Shown here one piece after another: positions 24,035-32,429 of a DNA stretch of 64,000 nt; within the stretch, counting starts at the first letter, position 1, and the number at the start of each line of letters is the position of its first letter. Position numbers and translations under genes: made by a program. The DNA comes from an uncultured Ruminococcus sp. (GTDB lineage: Bacteria > Bacillota > Clostridia > Oscillospirales > Ruminococcaceae): the NCBI GenBank assembly GCA_900543145.1, contig UQPZ01000006.1, positions 1 to 64,000 on the forward strand, written 5' to 3'. The notes below the pieces were generated by a model that worked only from the letters and a program-made list of their open reading frames with translations, ran no database searches and was not told the DNA's origin.

Positions 24035-24394
24035 ATGCAGACTCAGGTCATAAGCAGGGAAAACATAAGGGCGGCTCTTGACGAAAACGCTTTTTTTATA
24101 AGCGAGGCAATATTTTCAGGCGGAACAAGGATCTCGGAGGTAATGCTTATAACAGGTGAATGCGACAGAAGAACAGCCGGAGGAGAGCCTTTTACAATAA
24201 CGCTCAGAGGAAAGGTACTGCCCTGCGACAGGGATTATTTCAGAGAGCTTATTTCTCAGTATTCAGGCAGTGAGATAGGATCGGCGGTAATAGACGGAAC
24301 CGAGTATTCCCGGCTTGCCCTTACGAAGGGAAATCTCAGGTTCTCCGACGGCTGTCTTGCAGGAGAATGCGTTCTTCAGCTGAAGAAGCTATAG
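24035..24394 (+). CDS. Putative tail-associated protein
   Basis: A 119-residue beta-rich protein with GGAGGCGG upstream. A strand-turn pattern such as GEPFTITLRGKVLPCDRDYF suggests a small beta-sandwich; family not recognised. The TAG stop is embedded in the ribosome-binding site TAGGAGG of the next gene, so the two are tightly coupled. Confidence 0.35.
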   Translation: MQTQVISRENIRAALDENAFFISEAIFSGGTRISEVMLITGECDRRTAGGEPFTITLRGKVLPCDRDYFRELISQYSGSEIGSAVIDGTEYSRLALTKGNLRFSDGCLAGECVLQLKKL

Positions 24395-24405
24395 GAGGCG
24401 GTATT

Positions 24406-25329
24406 ACGGCACAGTCATGCTATTTTATATTGACAGGTCCTAGTACGGTGACCTGCCAAAATGTTGTTGATCTTCACTTTGAAAAAGACAGATATATTCC
24501 CTTTACCAGCGTTTCGGGAAGCTTTCTGTCAGACGGAGATTTTATTTCTTTTTATGAGATTACCTGCTGCGTAAACGGGAAAACGATACATAAAGGGCCT
24601 TTGGACAGGCTTGAAAGAAAACGCACAGGAGGAAGATGGAAGTATAAGTTTTCTTCAAAGGGCTATACGGCTATGCTGGGGCAGAACGAGCCTGTTCCGA
24701 GAATGAATTACAACGTTAATCTTGCCTCTTTGGCGGAAATGAACAAAACGATCCCGAATGTGGTTTATCAGGGGGGAACTTTAACTGTTAATTATGTTTA
24801 CGTCAAGGAAAAGTCTACTATATGGGACGCAATAACCGCTTACGGCTATAAGGCGTACAGCATTTTCCCCTATATTTACCAAACAAATACGGTAAGAGTA
24901 ACTCCGGTATCGGAAAAGCAAATCAGCTATAACGACGCTCCGATAGTAAGCTGCGGAAAGCTTACCGACAGGCGGAAACTTATTTCAGAGGCTTATATGG
25001 CTGATGCGGACGGAAACTATACCCATTCATATAAAAACGCCTCAGCTTCATCGGTAAATATAGTAAGGACAAAATATTACGCACTTGACCGACAGTGGCT
25101 AAGCTCTCCCGTTACCGGACTTACTGCAAAGGTAAAATATTCACAGAGAGCAGGCAATCAGGTCTTTCTTACCTATATAGGCTTTAACGGTGAAGAGCTT
25201 TACGACAAGGCGTCGCTGACCTCGGGAGTCTGCGCTTTCGGAACTTACTCAATAGGACGTGTGGAAATAAATATACGGGATATGAGGATATTAACAACGG
25301 TAACCTGTTATCCTGACGGCAATACCTAG
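24406..25329 (+). CDS. Baseplate/tail hub-like protein with non-ATG start
   Basis: About 307 residues with an N-terminal beta domain (TVTCQNVVDLHFEKDRYIPF, SVSGSFLSDGDFISFYE) of the type found in XkdQ/gpD-like hub proteins, a central LysM-like or hub part (YVYVKEKSTIWDAITAYGYK) and a C-terminal beta part. The only in-frame ATG (24367) lies inside the previous gene, with AGGAG just 1 nt before it. The strong AGGAGG at 24393-24398 instead points to ACG at 24406 (7-nt spacing) or ATT at 24403 (4 nt), neither a usual start. I placed the start at 24406; the hub assignment is tentative. Confidence 0.4.
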   Translation, partial: TAQSCYFILTGPSTVTCQNVVDLHFEKDRYIPFTSVSGSFLSDGDFISFYEITCCVNGKTIHKGPLDRLERKRTGGRWKYKFSSKGYTAMLGQNEPVPRMNYNVNLASLAEMNKTIPNVVYQGGTLTVNYVYVKEKSTIWDAITAYGYKAYSIFPYIYQTNTVRVTPVSEKQISYNDAPIVSCGKLTDRRKLISEAYMADADGNYTHSYKNASASSVNIVRTKYYALDRQWLSSPVTGLTAKVKYSQRAGNQVFLTYIGFNGEELYDKASLTSGVCAFGTYSIGRVEINIRDMRILTTVTCYPDGNT

Positions 25330-25374
25330 ACGCTTTCCTGCTTTATCGGAGAAAGAAGCTTTCGCATATAATGC

Positions 25375-25400
25375 ATTGAGGCGGCTTCGGCCGCTCAGTA
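25375..25400 (+). other. UUCG-tetraloop hairpin between hub-like and amidase genes
   Basis: TGAGGCGGC and GCCGCTCA enclose TTCG, an extra-stable tetraloop, without a T-run. Possibly a transcript-processing stem. Confidence 0.5.
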
Positions 25401-25428
25401 TTATGAAAAATAAACGGGAGGAGAAGCA

Positions 25429-25914
25429 ATGAGAGAGCTTGGATATGACCGTGAAAAGGCGGTAGGCTATGCCCGAGAATGGGCTTTTAAAAGGAATCCC
25501 AAATACCTTGACTTTGAAAAGCTGGGAGGGGACTGTACAAATTTCGCATCGCAGTGCGTTTATGCGGGCAGCGGAGTAATGAATCATACGAAAACCTTCG
25601 GCTGGTATTATTATTCGGCTGACGACAGAGCGCCAGCATGGACGGGGGTAGAGTATTTCTATAATTTTCTTACGTCAAATAAGGGGGAAGGGCCTTACGG
25701 CTCAGAAGCAGACGAAAGCGAGGCTGAGCCGGGGGATATAGTTCAGCTTGGAAATTCAGAAGGAAGCTTCTATCATTCGCCTGTAATTACGTCGGTAAGG
25801 AACGGGCGCATTTACGTTGCGGCTCATAGCTTCGACGCTTATGACCGGCCGCTCAGCAGTTATATTTACGACAGGGCAAGGTTTATCCATATACAGGGAA
25901 CAAGAGCGTACTGA
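25429..25914 (+). CDS. Amidase-domain cell wall hydrolase (endolysin-like)
   Basis: A 161-residue protein made almost entirely of the putative amidase domain found in Firmicutes wall hydrolases (Amidase_6 type, papain-like). The catalytic cysteine is in GGDCTNFASQCVYAGSG, the paired histidine candidates in FYHSPVITSV and YVAAHSFDAY. There is no signal peptide and no holin gene beside it, so release from the cell would need another route. GGGAGGAG precedes the ATG. As last gene of the cluster it would serve lysis or tail penetration. Confidence 0.68.
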   Translation: MRELGYDREKAVGYAREWAFKRNPKYLDFEKLGGDCTNFASQCVYAGSGVMNHTKTFGWYYYSADDRAPAWTGVEYFYNFLTSNKGEGPYGSEADESEAEPGDIVQLGNSEGSFYHSPVITSVRNGRIYVAAHSFDAYDRPLSSYIYDRARFIHIQGTRAY

Positions 25915-26056
25915 TCCTGTCAGGTCATACGGCATTCATAATTTCAGCGGGAATAATATGAAGCTTGTGGTTTATCTATGTTTTACGGCGTGGAAAAGAC
26001 GGCTCAAATCCATTATTTCGGCAAAATTAATTTGTGTGGGATTTTTGTATATTTTA

Positions 26057-26085
26057 TTGACTTTATTACTATTAAGAGGTATAAT
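26057..26085 (+). promoter_or_regulatory. Sigma-A promoter of yfhO-like gene
   Basis: TTGACT at 26057-26062, 17-nt spacer, TATAAT at 26080-26085. It marks the boundary between the phage-type cluster and the chromosomal gene. Confidence 0.8.
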
Positions 26086-26167
26086 GGACTTTGTTGCAGA
26101 TATAAAAACAAAAGAAAAGGATATTTACTTATAATATCCGTAAAATCGAAAGGAGAAACGCTTTTGT

Positions 26168-28840
26168 ATGAAAGCGAAGTTCAGTATGGAAAAACTCAAA
26201 AAGCTTATCCCGTTTGTCGTTCCTCCGGTCGGAGTTGCCGCAATAATGCTGATAGTATTCAAAGCCTGCGGAATGTATCCGTTCGGAGACGGCTCGGTTT
26301 CGTGGTGCGATATGAATCAGCAGGTCGTACCGCTGCTTATGGATCTCAAGGACGTTCTTGACGGAAAGTCCAGCTTGTTTCTTAATTTGAATAATGCAGG
26401 GGGAATGAATTTCTACGGAGTGTTTTTCTTCTTTCTGGCAAGTCCCTTTTCATTTCTTGTAAAGTTCGTAAGCAAAGGGGATATGTTTACATTTGTAAAT
26501 ATCCTCGTTATGCTGAAGCTTATGACGGCGGCGTTTACCTCGGCGGTTTATTTCAGGGTATGCAGAAAGGAGCTTGATCCGGGCTATGCTGTAGTTTTCA
26601 GCCTTATCTATGCTTTCTGCGGCTACGGAATGCTGTTTTACCAGAATCTTATCTGGCTTGATATGATGTATCTGTTTCCTCTGCTTATGCTTTCGCTCAA
26701 TATACTTGTTCAGAGGCAGAATAATATACCTTATATAATAGCGGTAACCGCAATGATGATCGTAAACTATTATATCAGTTATATGACAGTAGTTTTTATT
26801 ATTCTGTTTACCGCAGTATATGTGTGCAGATACGCAAGGTGTGAAAATACGCCTAAGGTATGCGTAAAATTCGTGTCCGGCTCGGTAATTGCTGCTCTGC
26901 TTTCAGCCGTCGTATGGCTGCCCTGCTTTATGCAGTTCCTTTCCTCGGGACGGGGAGAGTCGGTTACAGGCACTATAGCAAATTCCGACTTTATAACAAG
27001 CTATAAGACGGTAGTTCCGCTTTTGTTCTGTTCGGCGTTTATATTTATGCTTGTCGGATATCATACGGTCTGCGGAAGAAAGCGCTCACGAAGAACGGGA
27101 ACATATCTTATATTGTTTGCGCTGCTGCTGGTACCGTTTTTTATCGAGCCGATAAATCTAATGTGGCATACGGGAAACTATATGTCTTTTCCTGCAAGGT
27201 ACGGCTTTATAACGATATTTATCGGCCTTGTATGCTGCTCGGAGTTCCTTGAGGGACATGAGGGAGTTTTAAAAAGGGTGTCATCGACAGAGCGGTTTAT
27301 AGGCTATGTCGGAACGGCATTCCTTATCGCACTGTATTATTATTTTTCAACAAGGTTTATAGACGGCAATTTTGATGCTCTAAGCCATTATACCTCGTCC
27401 CTTTGGGGAAACGACGCTTCCTTCGAGGGCAATGCCGAGCTGTTCGCAGTATCGCTCATATGCTTCGGGGCTATATATTTTATCTACCGCAGGGGATATA
27501 TAAACAGGAGGATATTTATTGCAGTGCTCTGTGCGGCGGTAGCTGTCGAGTCGGCGGGAAACGTAAAAATATACATGACCTCGGCGGCTTCAAGGAATAC
27601 TCAAAAGACACAGTCGGTAAGGCAGATAACCGATCTTGCGGACAGGATAGATGACGACAGCTTTTACAGAGCGGTAACCGACGGAAAGATAATGGATTAC
27701 AATATGGTTGGAGCGCTTGGCTACCCGTCTTTAAGCCATTATACATCGCTTACCGACCGTGAGTATATGTTTACTCAGAAAAGACTAGGCTATACAACGG
27801 TATGGATGGAGGTAGGCTCATGCGGAGGAACAGAGCTTACCGACGCTCTTTACAGCGCAGGTTACAGAATAGTAAGAGGCAGAGCTGACGATTCGATGTA
27901 TTCAAACGGAGCATACTCGATCGTCAGGATCCCGTATTCGATGGGACTTGGAATGATAACCGAAGCCGAGCTTTCGGAAGCGGAGGAGATACCTTCAGAT
28001 CTTACCAGAGCCGAGGTACAGGAGTATGTATTTGAAAAGCTGTTCCCGAATCAGGGAGAGCTTATTTCGGAGTATCAATTCGACGCTTCGTCTACCGGTA
28101 TAAAAAAGGTAAACAAACGCTATATTGCAGGACAGGGCGCTAAAATCAAGTATAAGTTTGACGTAAAGGGCAGACAGTCGGTCTATGCAGACTGCTTCGA
28201 CAGACTTTCAAACGATCTGACGGAGGAATACTTCAACAGCTTTTCAATAACCGTAAACGGAATTTCGGTTACGGGGGATTATCCTACTACGACAGATAAC
28301 GGGGTCATAAAGCTGGGCGAGTTCGAGAACCAGCAGGTAGAGGTCGTATTGAGCTGCAAAAAGGCTGTAAACTGCTATTCGCTGGGGGTTTTCGGTCTTG
28401 ATCTGGACAAGCTTGAGAGTACCGTTGAAAATACCGAAAGCGCAGGCTTTACCGCCGAGGGAGGAAAGCTCAAAGCAAGCTGTGAGGTATCGGGAGAAAA
28501 GACCTGTGTAGTTTCAGTTCCTTACGAGGAGGGTTTTATCGTTCGGGTAAACGGCGAAAGGACGGAATACAGCAAGGCTATTTCGGACTTTATATGCTTT
28601 AAGCTTCAGGACGGAAAAAATGAAATAGAAATAAGCTTTGTTCCTAAGGGATTTTATCCCGGACTTATGATTTCTATGGCTGGAGCGGCGCTGTTTGCGC
28701 TTTATATAATCTTCGGAAAGAAGATCAAACTCGGCGAAAGGACGGAGAAAAACGTTCAGAGCGTTGTCCTGTTTGCGCTTATTGCAGCAGCCGGGATAGT
28801 ATATATTCTTCCGGTCATACTGAATCTCAGCAGCTACTGA
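26168..28840 (+). CDS. YfhO-family polytopic membrane protein
   Basis: An 890-residue GT-C-fold-like membrane protein of the YfhO family. About 12-13 membrane spans occupy residues 15-480 and one or two more lie at 830-885; between them is an extracytoplasmic beta-rich domain of about 300 residues. The first outside loop has the acidic pattern FGDGSVSWCDMNQQ typical of the family. In Bacillus and Listeria, YfhO-type proteins glycosylate lipoteichoic acid or move undecaprenyl-linked sugars; the donor here is unknown. AAAGGAG about 12 nt upstream. Single-gene unit between its own promoter and the terminator at 28881. Confidence 0.88.
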   Translation: MKAKFSMEKLKKLIPFVVPPVGVAAIMLIVFKACGMYPFGDGSVSWCDMNQQVVPLLMDLKDVLDGKSSLFLNLNNAGGMNFYGVFFFFLASPFSFLVKFVSKGDMFTFVNILVMLKLMTAAFTSAVYFRVCRKELDPGYAVVFSLIYAFCGYGMLFYQNLIWLDMMYLFPLLMLSLNILVQRQNNIPYIIAVTAMMIVNYYISYMTVVFIILFTAVYVCRYARCENTPKVCVKFVSGSVIAALLSAVVWLPCFMQFLSSGRGESVTGTIANSDFITSYKTVVPLLFCSAFIFMLVGYHTVCGRKRSRRTGTYLILFALLLVPFFIEPINLMWHTGNYMSFPARYGFITIFIGLVCCSEFLEGHEGVLKRVSSTERFIGYVGTAFLIALYYYFSTRFIDGNFDALSHYTSSLWGNDASFEGNAELFAVSLICFGAIYFIYRRGYINRRIFIAVLCAAVAVESAGNVKIYMTSAASRNTQKTQSVRQITDLADRIDDDSFYRAVTDGKIMDYNMVGALGYPSLSHYTSLTDREYMFTQKRLGYTTVWMEVGSCGGTELTDALYSAGYRIVRGRADDSMYSNGAYSIVRIPYSMGLGMITEAELSEAEEIPSDLTRAEVQEYVFEKLFPNQGELISEYQFDASSTGIKKVNKRYIAGQGAKIKYKFDVKGRQSVYADCFDRLSNDLTEEYFNSFSITVNGISVTGDYPTTTDNGVIKLGEFENQQVEVVLSCKKAVNCYSLGVFGLDLDKLESTVENTESAGFTAEGGKLKASCEVSGEKTCVVSVPYEEGFIVRVNGERTEYSKAISDFICFKLQDGKNEIEISFVPKGFYPGLMISMAGAALFALYIIFGKKIKLGERTEKNVQSVVLFALIAAAGIVYILPVILNLSSY

Positions 28841-28880
28841 CAAACAAATGTAATACAGGACTGTGTTCCTTAAAATTTAA

Positions 28881-28930
28881 GGCAGGAGTATTCGGCGCTT
28901 GAAAGGCGGCGGAAGACTCCTGTCTTTTTT
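28881..28930 (+). terminator. Rho-independent terminator after yfhO-like gene
   Basis: GGCAGGAGT and ACTCCTGTC arms with an inner TTC/GGAA, followed by TTTTTT. The remaining spacer to 29073 is AT-rich with no supported gene. Confidence 0.8.
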
Positions 28931-29073
28931 AACTTTAATTTTTGTTTCTGAATATAAGCAGATTGTTTTGAGCAGTTCAAAACTTCTCTAAAGCTGTCAT
29001 TTTATCAGAAACTGTAAACGTTATCCGTAAAAAACATACTGATTTCGACAATTATCTTTGTATAAATATCCAA

Positions 29074-29102
29074 TTGAATATGAATATTAATAATGATATA
29101 AT
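29074..29102 (+). promoter_or_regulatory. Sigma-A promoter of first wall-anchored protein
   Basis: TTGAAT at 29074-29079, 17-nt spacer, TATAAT at 29097-29102. Confidence 0.75.
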
Positions 29103-29158
29103 TAAAATAAGCTCATATAAGAGCTTATAAATTATGACATTAACGGAGGACAGCAAAG

Positions 29159-29962
29159 ATGAAGATCACAAAAATTTCAGCGGCAATGTCGGCAGCGGCG
29201 CTTGCAGGCGCACTTGCTCTCATGGCAAGTGCAGACCTTACGCCGATAGCTCAGATAACTTCGACCTGGGACGAGGTCAGCGGTACAATAAACGGACACT
29301 GGGCTGTAGGCTCGGCTGGTATGGTAGGACAGAATCTTACGGATACTCAGAAGGTAGAGAGCGAGTTTGCTATACCTGAAGAAATAGATCCGGCTTCGAT
29401 AGAATCTGTTACGATCGAATACAAAGCTACCAACGCAAACGGAGAGTGGGGAAACGGAGCATGGATGGCTAATTCAGCAGGCGCAGGCTGGCAGCAGATC
29501 GGAATTAGGGCAGAGGAAGTAACCGAGGTATCTGAGATAACGATCCCTCTCAGCCTTGTTGACGAAAGCGGCGAGGTTACAGACTGGTACTCTTTCGGAT
29601 TCGTTGAGTACGGCGGAGCTTCTTATGATATTTATTCCGTAACCTTCAACGTTTCTGAAGATACATCGTCGGAGGAAAGCTCAGAAGCAGACGCTTCTTC
29701 CGAAGAGCAGATATCTTCATCAGAGGACGCTTCTTCCGAGGAGCAGACTTCTTCAGCTCAGGACGTTTCCTCTGAGTCACAGACCGATTCTTCCGAGGCA
29801 GAGACCGATACTTCTGATCCGGCGGCTGACTCTTCAAAGGCTTCGGCGTCTTCTGCTGCCGATAAGGGCAAGGATAAGAACCCCAGCACAGGTGCGGCGG
29901 CTCTCGGCGGACTCGGCGTACTTCTTGCAGGCGCAGCTGTAGCTACAGTAAAGAGAAAGTAA
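29159..29962 (+). CDS. Secreted NPSTG wall-anchored protein, CBM-like domain
   Basis: A 267-residue surface protein. Signal peptide at 1-25 (MKITKISAAMSAAALAG, cleavage after ASA). Residues 26-160 form one beta-sandwich-like domain rich in exposed tryptophans (STWDEVSGTINGHWAVG, NGEWGNGAWMANS, GAGWQQIGIRA), suggesting carbohydrate binding. Residues 165-235 are a Ser/Glu/Asp linker with repeats of the type DASSEEQ. The end is a sorting signal: KNPSTGAAAL, a hydrophobic helix and KRK. NPSTG replaces the usual LPxTG, so a matching sortase is expected elsewhere. AACGGAGGA precedes the ATG. Confidence 0.8.
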   Translation: MKITKISAAMSAAALAGALALMASADLTPIAQITSTWDEVSGTINGHWAVGSAGMVGQNLTDTQKVESEFAIPEEIDPASIESVTIEYKATNANGEWGNGAWMANSAGAGWQQIGIRAEEVTEVSEITIPLSLVDESGEVTDWYSFGFVEYGGASYDIYSVTFNVSEDTSSEESSEADASSEEQISSSEDASSEEQTSSAQDVSSESQTDSSEAETDTSDPAADSSKASASSAADKGKDKNPSTGAAALGGLGVLLAGAAVATVKRK

Positions 29963-29990
29963 CAAAACGTTAATATAATTCTGCAAATTG

Positions 29991-30024
29991 CGGGGTCTGT
30001 TAAAATCAGACCCCGTTTTATTTT
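29991..30024 (+). terminator. Rho-independent terminator
   Basis: CGGGGTCTG and CAGACCCCG form a perfect 9-bp stem with a TTAAAAT loop, followed by TTTTATTTT. Confidence 0.9.
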
Positions 30025-30080
30025 GAATAATTTGTTCAAAAGCACTAAAAGATAATGTGAAAGTTTGGTGAAAAGTATCA

Positions 30081-30109
30081 TTGCAATGAAAACGTTATTA
30101 TGTTACAAT
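30081..30109 (+). promoter_or_regulatory. Sigma-A promoter of second wall-anchored protein
   Basis: TTGCAA at 30081-30086, 17-nt spacer, TACAAT at 30104-30109. Confidence 0.7.
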
Positions 30110-30115
30110 TGTATT

Positions 30116-30210
30116 ACAACAGTTGGCGGGGAAGCTGTAAGGGTATTTGGCTTATGCCGTTTTCCTGAGAGGTTTTCGGCGCCGATAAGATTGAAATCTA
30201 ATTAAAATTG
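30116..30210 (+). ncRNA. Structured 5' leader of second wall-anchored protein gene
   Basis: About 95 nt between promoter and ribosome site, much more GC-rich than its flanks. Visible stems include GGCTTATGCC, GGGGAAG with TTTTCC, and GGCGCC. I do not recognise a known riboswitch class (c-di-GMP-I and fluoride cores were considered). It may be a regulatory leader or an mRNA-stabilising fold for a highly expressed gene. Confidence 0.35.
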
Positions 30211-30223
30211 GAGGAAATTAAAA

Positions 30224-32038
30224 ATGAAGTTAAACAGAATTTTGGCCGGTATGTCAGCTGCGGCTATGGCTGCTTCAATGCTGACAATGATCACCGCTTC
30301 GGCTGCTGATTCTTCAACGCTGAAAGTTCAGCTGCAGGCAGTGGGCTGGTCAGAGTACAGCAACACGACAGCTATCACAGCTGACGGTGACTATTCTATT
30401 ACAGTAGGAGATCTTTCTATTGCTGACGGTCTTACAAATCTTGGATTCTTTGCGGTAGGAGCAGATGAAAAGGCTGTAACAGCAACAGTAAACAGCATTG
30501 TTGTTAACAATGATTACACAGTAACTGTAGGATCCGCTGTAAATACTGCTGATGAAACAGGAAACGGTCTGCCTAATATCTGGAATCCGGCAGGTCAGGC
30601 TGACGTTGTATTCTCAGGCGACGGCTGCTCATTCAAGGGTGACGGCGGAACATCTATCAAGTTCTATGTAGGCGATGAGGCTACAACTATCACTTCAGTA
30701 ACCTATAACATTACTGTAAGCGGTTACAGTGAAGGCGGAAGCGATTCTGAGGCTGAGACCGGTTATCCTGCTGACGCTGTTTTCGGCAACGGCGGACCAA
30801 CTTGGAACCAGGCTTTTGTTGAAAGCCTAAAGGAAGCTGACATGGCTGCTTGGGACGGATTGTGGCTCCAGCTCGATTATGGCAAGGAAGGCTATCAGGC
30901 AGCTGATGAAACAAATGCTAAGCTTGTATTAAAGCTTGAAGCAAGCGAAACTGTTGCAGCAGGTTCTACCATTTTCCGTATAGGCGATACAACTAATGAT
31001 ACGAATCATGCATATACAGCTGAGGCTGACGGAACTTCATTTACATTTGAGATACCTCTTACAGAGCTCAAGGCTTTCGAGGATCATGATGGCTATTCTG
31101 CTGTACAGGGCTGGGATAACGGATTCGGCTGTGATTTCCAGGTAGGCGCTGCCGGTAAGGTAACTGTATATGCAACAGGAATGGAATATACACCTGTTGA
31201 AGAGTCTGAGGGCGACGGTTCTTCTGAGGCACCTGCACCTGCTACAACTTACACAGCTGTAGAGATGTTTACAGACGCTAACTGGGGCTGGGGCAACTGG
31301 CTTCCTAACGGCGTTGAAAAGGAAGACGGTTCCGATATCGGTAAGGGAACTGACGCTGAGATCACAGGTAACGGCACATATACTGTAAGCATTTCAGCTG
31401 AGCAGGTTGCTACTTGGTATGACGCTGAAGGAAATGCTGTTGTTGCCGGTACAGAAGGCGCTACACCTGCACCTGCAGCCGGCGTTAATGTTTGGTGCGT
31501 AGATATTCTTGAATTGGCTGACGCTCTCGGCGTAGGTACTGCAGATCTCGGCAAGGGTGTAACCAATGCTGAAAAAATGCAGCTCGTTAAGGACGCAGGC
31601 GTTACATTCAGCGACGTTTCACTTATCGTAGACGGCGAAACTATCTACACTTACAATGACGAGGATCTTCTTTATGCTGATATTGAAGGCAACGGAAATC
31701 TGAGACTTGAGATCTACAACACTTACGGTGATACAAAAACTTCTGCTCCTGCTGAAGTAGCTGCTCTTGCTACAGATCTTGTAGCTGAGGATGAGATCGC
31801 TGTTACATTTACGATCAACGGTCTTCCTGAAGAGCTTCCTGAGCCTACAGAATCCTCTGAGCCTTCAAAGGATTCCTCAAAGGATAAGGATTCAACAGCT
31901 TCCAAGACAGATTCTACAACATCTTCCAAGAATGACAACAAGGGTAATGACAAGAACCCGTCAACAGGCGCTGCTGCTCTTGCAACAGTAGGCGTACTTC
32001 TTGCAGGCGCTGCTGTAGTTGCTACAAAGAAGAAATAA
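30224..32038 (+). CDS. Secreted NPSTG wall-anchored multidomain protein
   Basis: A 604-residue surface protein with a signal peptide (1-28, ending ITASA). It holds three beta-rich blocks: about 30-165, 185-325 (TWNQAFVESLKEADMAAWDG, WLQLDYGKEGY) and 345-540 (WGWGNWLPNGVEKEDGSD), joined by short Ser/Glu/Pro linkers. The domain family is not recognised; exposed Trp and Tyr hint at glycan binding. A Ser/Lys/Asp linker precedes NPSTGAAALATVG, a hydrophobic helix and KKK, nearly identical to the tail of the protein upstream. Codon use is very regular (GCT, ACA, GTA, CTT), unlike neighbouring genes, suggesting high expression. GGAGG precedes the ATG. Confidence 0.82.
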   Translation: MKLNRILAGMSAAAMAASMLTMITASAADSSTLKVQLQAVGWSEYSNTTAITADGDYSITVGDLSIADGLTNLGFFAVGADEKAVTATVNSIVVNNDYTVTVGSAVNTADETGNGLPNIWNPAGQADVVFSGDGCSFKGDGGTSIKFYVGDEATTITSVTYNITVSGYSEGGSDSEAETGYPADAVFGNGGPTWNQAFVESLKEADMAAWDGLWLQLDYGKEGYQAADETNAKLVLKLEASETVAAGSTIFRIGDTTNDTNHAYTAEADGTSFTFEIPLTELKAFEDHDGYSAVQGWDNGFGCDFQVGAAGKVTVYATGMEYTPVEESEGDGSSEAPAPATTYTAVEMFTDANWGWGNWLPNGVEKEDGSDIGKGTDAEITGNGTYTVSISAEQVATWYDAEGNAVVAGTEGATPAPAAGVNVWCVDILELADALGVGTADLGKGVTNAEKMQLVKDAGVTFSDVSLIVDGETIYTYNDEDLLYADIEGNGNLRLEIYNTYGDTKTSAPAEVAALATDLVAEDEIAVTFTINGLPEELPEPTESSEPSKDSSKDKDSTASKTDSTTSSKNDNKGNDKNPSTGAAALATVGVLLAGAAVVATKKK

Positions 32039-32071
32039 TTTAAGCTGATCAAAGCTTAATGATAAGAGAGT

Positions 32072-32101
32072 AAAGTCCGCTATATGCGGGCTTTGCTTTT
32101 T
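32072..32101 (+). terminator. Rho-independent terminator
   Basis: AAAGTCCGC and GCGGGCTTT arms, TATAT loop, then GCTTTTTTT. Confidence 0.88.
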
Positions 32102-32216
32102 TTATTGCCTTTTGTTCTTAAACCAAGCAAGGAGGGGAATTGTATAAGTGGTGAAATAAAAGCTTTGGGTAATAAGACGTGATCCGAGAAAAAATTAATT
32201 TCTGCAAAAGCTTGAC

Positions 32217-32245
32217 TTGACAGAAAAAAGTATTTATGATATACT
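32217..32245 (+). promoter_or_regulatory. Sigma-A promoter of copper operon
   Basis: TTGACA at 32217-32222, 17-nt spacer, TATACT at 32240-32245. The CsoR operator begins 5 nt downstream. Confidence 0.88.
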
Positions 32246-32249
32246 GCTA

Positions 32250-32275
32250 GTATACCCCCAGGGGGTGGGGGTATA
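32250..32275. promoter_or_regulatory. CsoR operator
   Basis: TATACCCCC and GGGGGTATA are exact inverted arms separated by AGGGGGT, the G/C-tract palindrome known for copper-sensing CsoR. It covers the expected transcription start, so bound repressor would block initiation and Cu(I) would release it. The csoR gene is the last gene of the operon it controls. Confidence 0.85.
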
Positions 32276-32429
32276 GGGTATAAAAATATGATTTATACAG
32301 AAAATATATGGTATAGCTTAATATGAGGGTAGGATTCCCTAAAATAAGGTTTCGTGCTTCAGATCCTGTGCATTTTTAATACAACTCAGCGAATTGGCAC
32401 GGATAAAGGCTAAGAAAGGAGTCGTATAG

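Noticed and set aside
25978..26361. Frame overlapping the start of the yfhO-like gene
   Set aside because: Covers the promoter and ribosome site of the real gene and gives a nonsense-like basic protein.
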